Source: Xanthobacteraceae bacterium
GTDB taxonomy: Bacteria; Pseudomonadota; Alphaproteobacteria; Rhizobiales; Xanthobacteraceae
Direction of reading: 5' to 3'
NCBI GenBank assembly: GCA_030037645.1
Contig: JASHQI010000186.1
Span: 1-64,000, forward strand
Length of the DNA: 64,000 nt
Made by a program: the position numbers and the translations under genes. Of the stretch, positions 60,990 through 64,000 are shown one piece after another (the first letter of the stretch is position 1; every line of letters starts with the position of its first letter). Under the pieces are notes generated by a model that did no database searches, had not been told where the DNA came from, and saw only the letters and a program-made list of their open reading frames with translations.

Positions 60990-62972
60990 TCACTGAAGGA
61001 CCTGGAGCAAATTCTGAATCATCTGATCGGCGGTCTGCATGACGCGGGCATTGGCCGAGTAGGCTTGCTGCGCCACGATCAATTGGCTGAACTGGGTGGC
61101 GATGTCGACGTTTGAAGACTCCAGCGAACTGCCCTCGATTGTGCCGGTGGCTCCGTATATAGGGTTACCCGACTCCGGCGTGGCGGCAAAAGCGTCGCCA
61201 CTCAAGGCCTGCAAGGAATCCGCGCCGTTGAATGTCGCCAGCGTGATCTGCGCGAGTGGAATGGTTTGGCCGTTGGAAAACGTGCCGACTATTTCGTTAT
61301 TGTTGCCGACAGACACCGATTGCAGCGATCCCGCGGCATAACCGTTCTGCTGGATTTCGCTGACCTGCGGCGTACCGCTGGAATTTGCGAACTGCGTCAG
61401 CCCATTGGTGCCGAGATTGAGTTGTACGGTGCTCAACGTGTCGCCGTTGACGGTCAGCGCTGGCAGCGTCAGCGCCGTTGACGTCGGCTGAGTTAGCTGG
61501 CCGCTTGAATTGAAGATGAAATTGGTGCCGACATTCTGCCAAGCCGATTGCGTGCCTGTGGCGCTCGAATTGGTCTGGTAGAACAAATTCCATACGCTCT
61601 GGCCGTCACTATTACTGACTTGCGCCCAGCGGAATTGAATATTGACCGGATTGCCGTCGGCATCGTAGGCGGTGAGCGATCCGCCGGACGTCGATTGAGC
61701 GGTAAACGTGGATACATCGTTGCCGATCACCGTGCCGTTGCCGGGAGTCACCGTCGCATTCTGGATGCCGAAAGTTGACGGCGACGCTGTGCCGCCGATG
61801 GCGATCGAGGCGGTCGGGTCCGTCGCCAACAGCGTGATGTCGCCATTGGAGGTATTCACCGAGCCGATCACGCCGGTCAGGTTTTGAACGGCCGTCTGCA
61901 ATTCGCCGAGCGTGGCAACGTCGCCTGCCGCGGAGCCGAAGGTGATCGTCTGCGCCGCGCCGCCGCCAACCGAAACGGTGAGGGTTTTCCCGTTCAAGCC
62001 CTGCGTCAACAAATTGGTCGGCGCGAAAGAGGCGTTTCCAGTTCCAAAGCCGAGATCGGAGGCGTCGTCGGCGCCGCTGCCGCCCACCGTAACTTGAGCT
62101 GTATCGTTATTGCCGGTTAGCACTAAACTGCCGCCGCTGAGTGAGGCTGTCACCGCCGCGTTACCCGAGGCGCCGGAGTTGATTGCGTTGATCAGTTCGC
62201 CAACGGTGGTGCCCGCCGACGCCGTGAAGGTCGTCGTGTTGGTTCCGTCCCCGATTGAAATCGTGTCGCCGGTACCAACTCCGAGCGACGAGAGCGTGGT
62301 CGCGTCCGTAAGATTGGTTACGGTCCCAGTCCCGACCGCTGCCGCATCCGGCTGGAGGGTCGCGCCGGTGCCGATAATTTCCGCCCCGGCTATCGGACTG
62401 TTGGAATAGTCGGATGTATCGATCAGCCCCGAAGTTGGCGTGCTTGGCAGGTTGGCCTGATAGCTTATTGCGGTCGTCGCCTGCGCCGGCACAAAATTGT
62501 TGTTGAACTGCAAAACCTGAGGAACGCTGCCTTCGGGATTGCCGGTGGTCGCATTGACCGGAATTCCCATGAGATAATATCCGGCGCCGTTGACAAGGTA
62601 TCCCTGCGAGTCGAGCTGGAAATCGCCGGCCTGGGTGTAATCGTCGATGCCGGAAAAGACCGGCTGATTATCGCTGACCCCGGTCGGTTGCGCCACCACG
62701 AAAAAGCCCGAGCCATTGATGGCCATGTCGGTCGAAACCGACGTGCTCTGAATCGAGCCCTGCACCGTGTTCGTCGCGACCGAAGAAGCGGTTACGCCGC
62801 CGGCGATCTGTTCTCCCACAGCAGCCTGCGCGACGAGATCCTGAAAGCTGGTGTCGGTTTCCTTGTAGCCGGTGGTCTGAGAGTTGGCGATGTTGCCCGA
62901 TATGTTTTGCAGCGCAAACGACTGTGCCTGCAGACCAGCCACCGCGGTGGTCAATGCATCGAAGATACCCAT
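60990..62972 (-). CDS. flgE: Flagellar hook protein FlgE
   Basis: A 660-residue hook subunit. N-terminus 'TAVAGLQAQSFALQNISGNI' with 'NSQTTGYKETDTSFQDLVAQ'; C-terminus 'EGSSLESSNVDIATQFSQLI' and 'NARVMQTADQMIQNLLQVLQ'. Between them are repeated flagellin-IN-like modules ('DTISIGDGTNTTTFTASAGT', 'LTVSVGGGAAQTITFGSAAG'), making it much longer than the ~400-residue enteric FlgE. A sigma-54 promoter lies 72-88 bases upstream. First gene of flgE-flgK-flgL. Confidence 0.95.
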   Translation of the reverse strand: MGIFDALTTAVAGLQAQSFALQNISGNIANSQTTGYKETDTSFQDLVAQAAVGEQIAGGVTASSVATNTVQGSIQSTSVSTDMAINGSGFFVVAQPTGVSDNQPVFSGIDDYTQAGDFQLDSQGYLVNGAGYYLMGIPVNATTGNPEGSVPQVLQFNNNFVPAQATTAISYQANLPSTPTSGLIDTSDYSNSPIAGAEIIGTGATLQPDAAAVGTGTVTNLTDATTLSSLGVGTGDTISIGDGTNTTTFTASAGTTVGELINAINSGASGNAAVTASLSGGSLVLTGNNDTAQVTVGGSGADDASDLGFGTGNASFAPTNLLTQGLNGKTLTVSVGGGAAQTITFGSAAGDVATLGELQTAVQNLTGVIGSVNTSNGDITLLATDPTASIAIGGTASPSTFGIQNATVTPGNGTVIGNDVSTFTAQSTSGGSLTAYDADGNPVNIQFRWAQVSNSDGQSVWNLFYQTNSSATGTQSAWQNVGTNFIFNSSGQLTQPTSTALTLPALTVNGDTLSTVQLNLGTNGLTQFANSSGTPQVSEIQQNGYAAGSLQSVSVGNNNEIVGTFSNGQTIPLAQITLATFNGADSLQALSGDAFAATPESGNPIYGATGTIEGSSLESSNVDIATQFSQLIVAQQAYSANARVMQTADQMIQNLLQVLQ

Positions 62973-63043
62973 GACAATGTCTCCAACTCGATCTCAACAA
63001 CACCGGCGGGCCAACCGGGCGTAGCCGTCTCGCGCAATCATGC

Positions 63044-63060
63044 AGCAAGGCGCGTGCCAT
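63044..63060 (-). promoter_or_regulatory. Sigma-54 promoter for flgE
   Basis: On the minus strand ATGGCACGCGCCTTGCT matches TTGGCACG-N4-TTGCT with one mismatch and exact spacing, 72 bases upstream of the flgE ATG (62972). The 294-base gap 62973-63266 contains nothing else recognisable. Confidence 0.8.
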
Positions 63061-63266
63061 CATCTTTATCTTGTCATTTCAATGACTTGCCAGAATGGCG
63101 GCCACCGGCTCTGGTACGGTTGTGCCGGCCTGCGGGGCAAAAATTGCCGGCTCGCGCGATCCACCTTTGTATGACCCGAGAGCCAACCGAACGGCGCGAC
63201 GCACGCCTTGAGAACGACGCGTTGAGGGTGTTGTAATCCACTTGTAAATCAGCTGAGCGGACCACC

Positions 63267-64000
63267 ATGCGCTTCGAAGGCACGAGCGCCTACGTTGCCA
63301 CCGACGACCTTAAAGTCGCCGTCAATGCGGCCATCGCACTCGAGCGTCCGTTGCTGGTCAAAGGCGAGCCGGGCACCGGCAAGACGGTGCTCGCGATCGA
63401 GATCGCCAAGGCACTCGGCGCGCCGTTGATCGAGTGGCACATCAAGTCGACCACCAAGGCACTGCAAGGTCTCTACGAATACGACGCCGTGACGCGGCTG
63501 CGCGACAGCCAATTGGGCGACGCGCGCGTCAAGGACATTCGCAACTACATCAAGCGCGGCAAGCTGTGGGACGCTTTCATTGCCGACGAGCGGCCCGTGC
63601 TGCTCATCGACGAGATCGACAAGGCCGACATCGAGTTTCCGAACGACCTGTTGCAAGAACTCGATCGCATGGAGTTCTTCGTCTACGAAACGGGAGAAAC
63701 GATCCATGCGCGGCGCCGGCCGATCGTCGTCATCACGTCCAACAATGAGAAGGAGCTGCCCGATGCGTTTTTGCGCCGTTGCTTCTTCCATTACATCCGT
63801 TTCCCCGACCCCGATACGATGCGCGCGATCGTCGAGGTGCACTTTCCCGGCATCAAGCATCGGCTGGTCGCCGAAGCGCTAAAGTTGTTCTACGAGATTC
63901 GCGACGTTCCCGGCATGAAAAAGAAACCGTCGACCTCGGAACTACTCGATTGGCTGAAACTGCTGATGGTCGAAGACATATCCGTAGAAACCTTGCGCGA
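63267..64000 (+). CDS. MoxR-type AAA ATPase (3' truncated)
   Basis: Open from ATG 63267 through the window end (244+ residues). Walker A 'GEPGTGKT' (~34-41), Walker B 'VLLIDEIDKADIEF' (~112-125), sensor 1 'VVITSNNEKELPDAFLRRC'. This is the MoxR family, usually paired with a von Willebrand A protein (CoxE-like) to mature or remodel protein complexes; the partner would lie beyond the window. It is divergent from flgE and not obviously flagellar. Confidence 0.9.
   Translation, partial: MRFEGTSAYVATDDLKVAVNAAIALERPLLVKGEPGTGKTVLAIEIAKALGAPLIEWHIKSTTKALQGLYEYDAVTRLRDSQLGDARVKDIRNYIKRGKLWDAFIADERPVLLIDEIDKADIEFPNDLLQELDRMEFFVYETGETIHARRRPIVVITSNNEKELPDAFLRRCFFHYIRFPDPDTMRAIVEVHFPGIKHRLVAEALKLFYEIRDVPGMKKKPSTSELLDWLKLLMVEDISVETLR

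Overview
The window looks like chromosomal DNA of a GC-rich alphaproteobacterium of the order Hyphomicrobiales, closest in flavour to the Bradyrhizobium / Rhodopseudomonas / Xanthobacteraceae group. This rests on alphaproteobacteria-specific flagellar regulators (FliX, FlbT, FlaF), the cell-cycle kinase CckA, CtrA-type boxes (TTAA-N7-TTAA), a DksA with a degenerate zinc site, an abundance of Bug solute receptors, and RIME-like palindromes. It is inference from protein resemblance; there is no rRNA gene to settle it.

Region 1 (1-12.6 kb) is catabolic and transport DNA: two TauC/SsuC-type ABC permeases (the first cut by the window edge) with a convergent NMT1-type binding protein; five separate Bug receptors with no TctA/TctB membrane partners in view; a permuted family III CoA-transferase; purC; a luciferase-like flavin oxidoreductase; and an Asp/Glu-racemase-fold protein lacking both usual catalytic cysteines.

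Region 2 (12.6-19.5 kb) holds small accessory genes (ClpX-type zinc finger regulator with a tandem palindromic operator, GST, cupin, small lipoprotein, Tim44-N-like membrane protein). It also holds a minus-strand cluster of five envelope proteins: two multispanning membrane proteins, a membrane-anchored small protein with a duplicated Cys motif, a secreted carboxypeptidase-regulatory-like protein, and a cytochrome c / beta-propeller fusion. I read this as a possible undescribed envelope redox module.

Region 3 (19.6-63 kb) is motility. CckA opens it. Then come flgB-flgC-fliE-fliQ-fliR-flhB (minus) divergent from fliO-fliP (plus); fliL-fliM-DUF6468-motE (minus) followed by an intruding Rieske oxygenase and a 1279-residue AMIN-like/TPR protein; flgF-flgG-flgA-flgH (plus); fliX (minus) divergent from flgI-flgJ-flgN-like (plus); flagellin; an in-frame flbT-flaF fusion with a DUF2336 gene; and flgE, flgK-flgL (minus). 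Woven in are three TPR glycosyltransferase-like genes, one GT-A glycosyltransferase and a serine-rich flagellin-IN-like protein, which together look like a flagellar glycosylation island. Eleven CtrA-like boxes sit in gaps before early flagellar genes and the glycosylation genes. Good sigma-54 (-24/-12) promoters precede flgF, flgI and flgE. This recalls the Caulobacter two-tier hierarchy (CtrA early, sigma-54 late).

A MoxR-type AAA ATPase begins at 63267 and runs off the end. I saw no rRNA or tRNA genes, CRISPR arrays, insertion sequences or phage genes.
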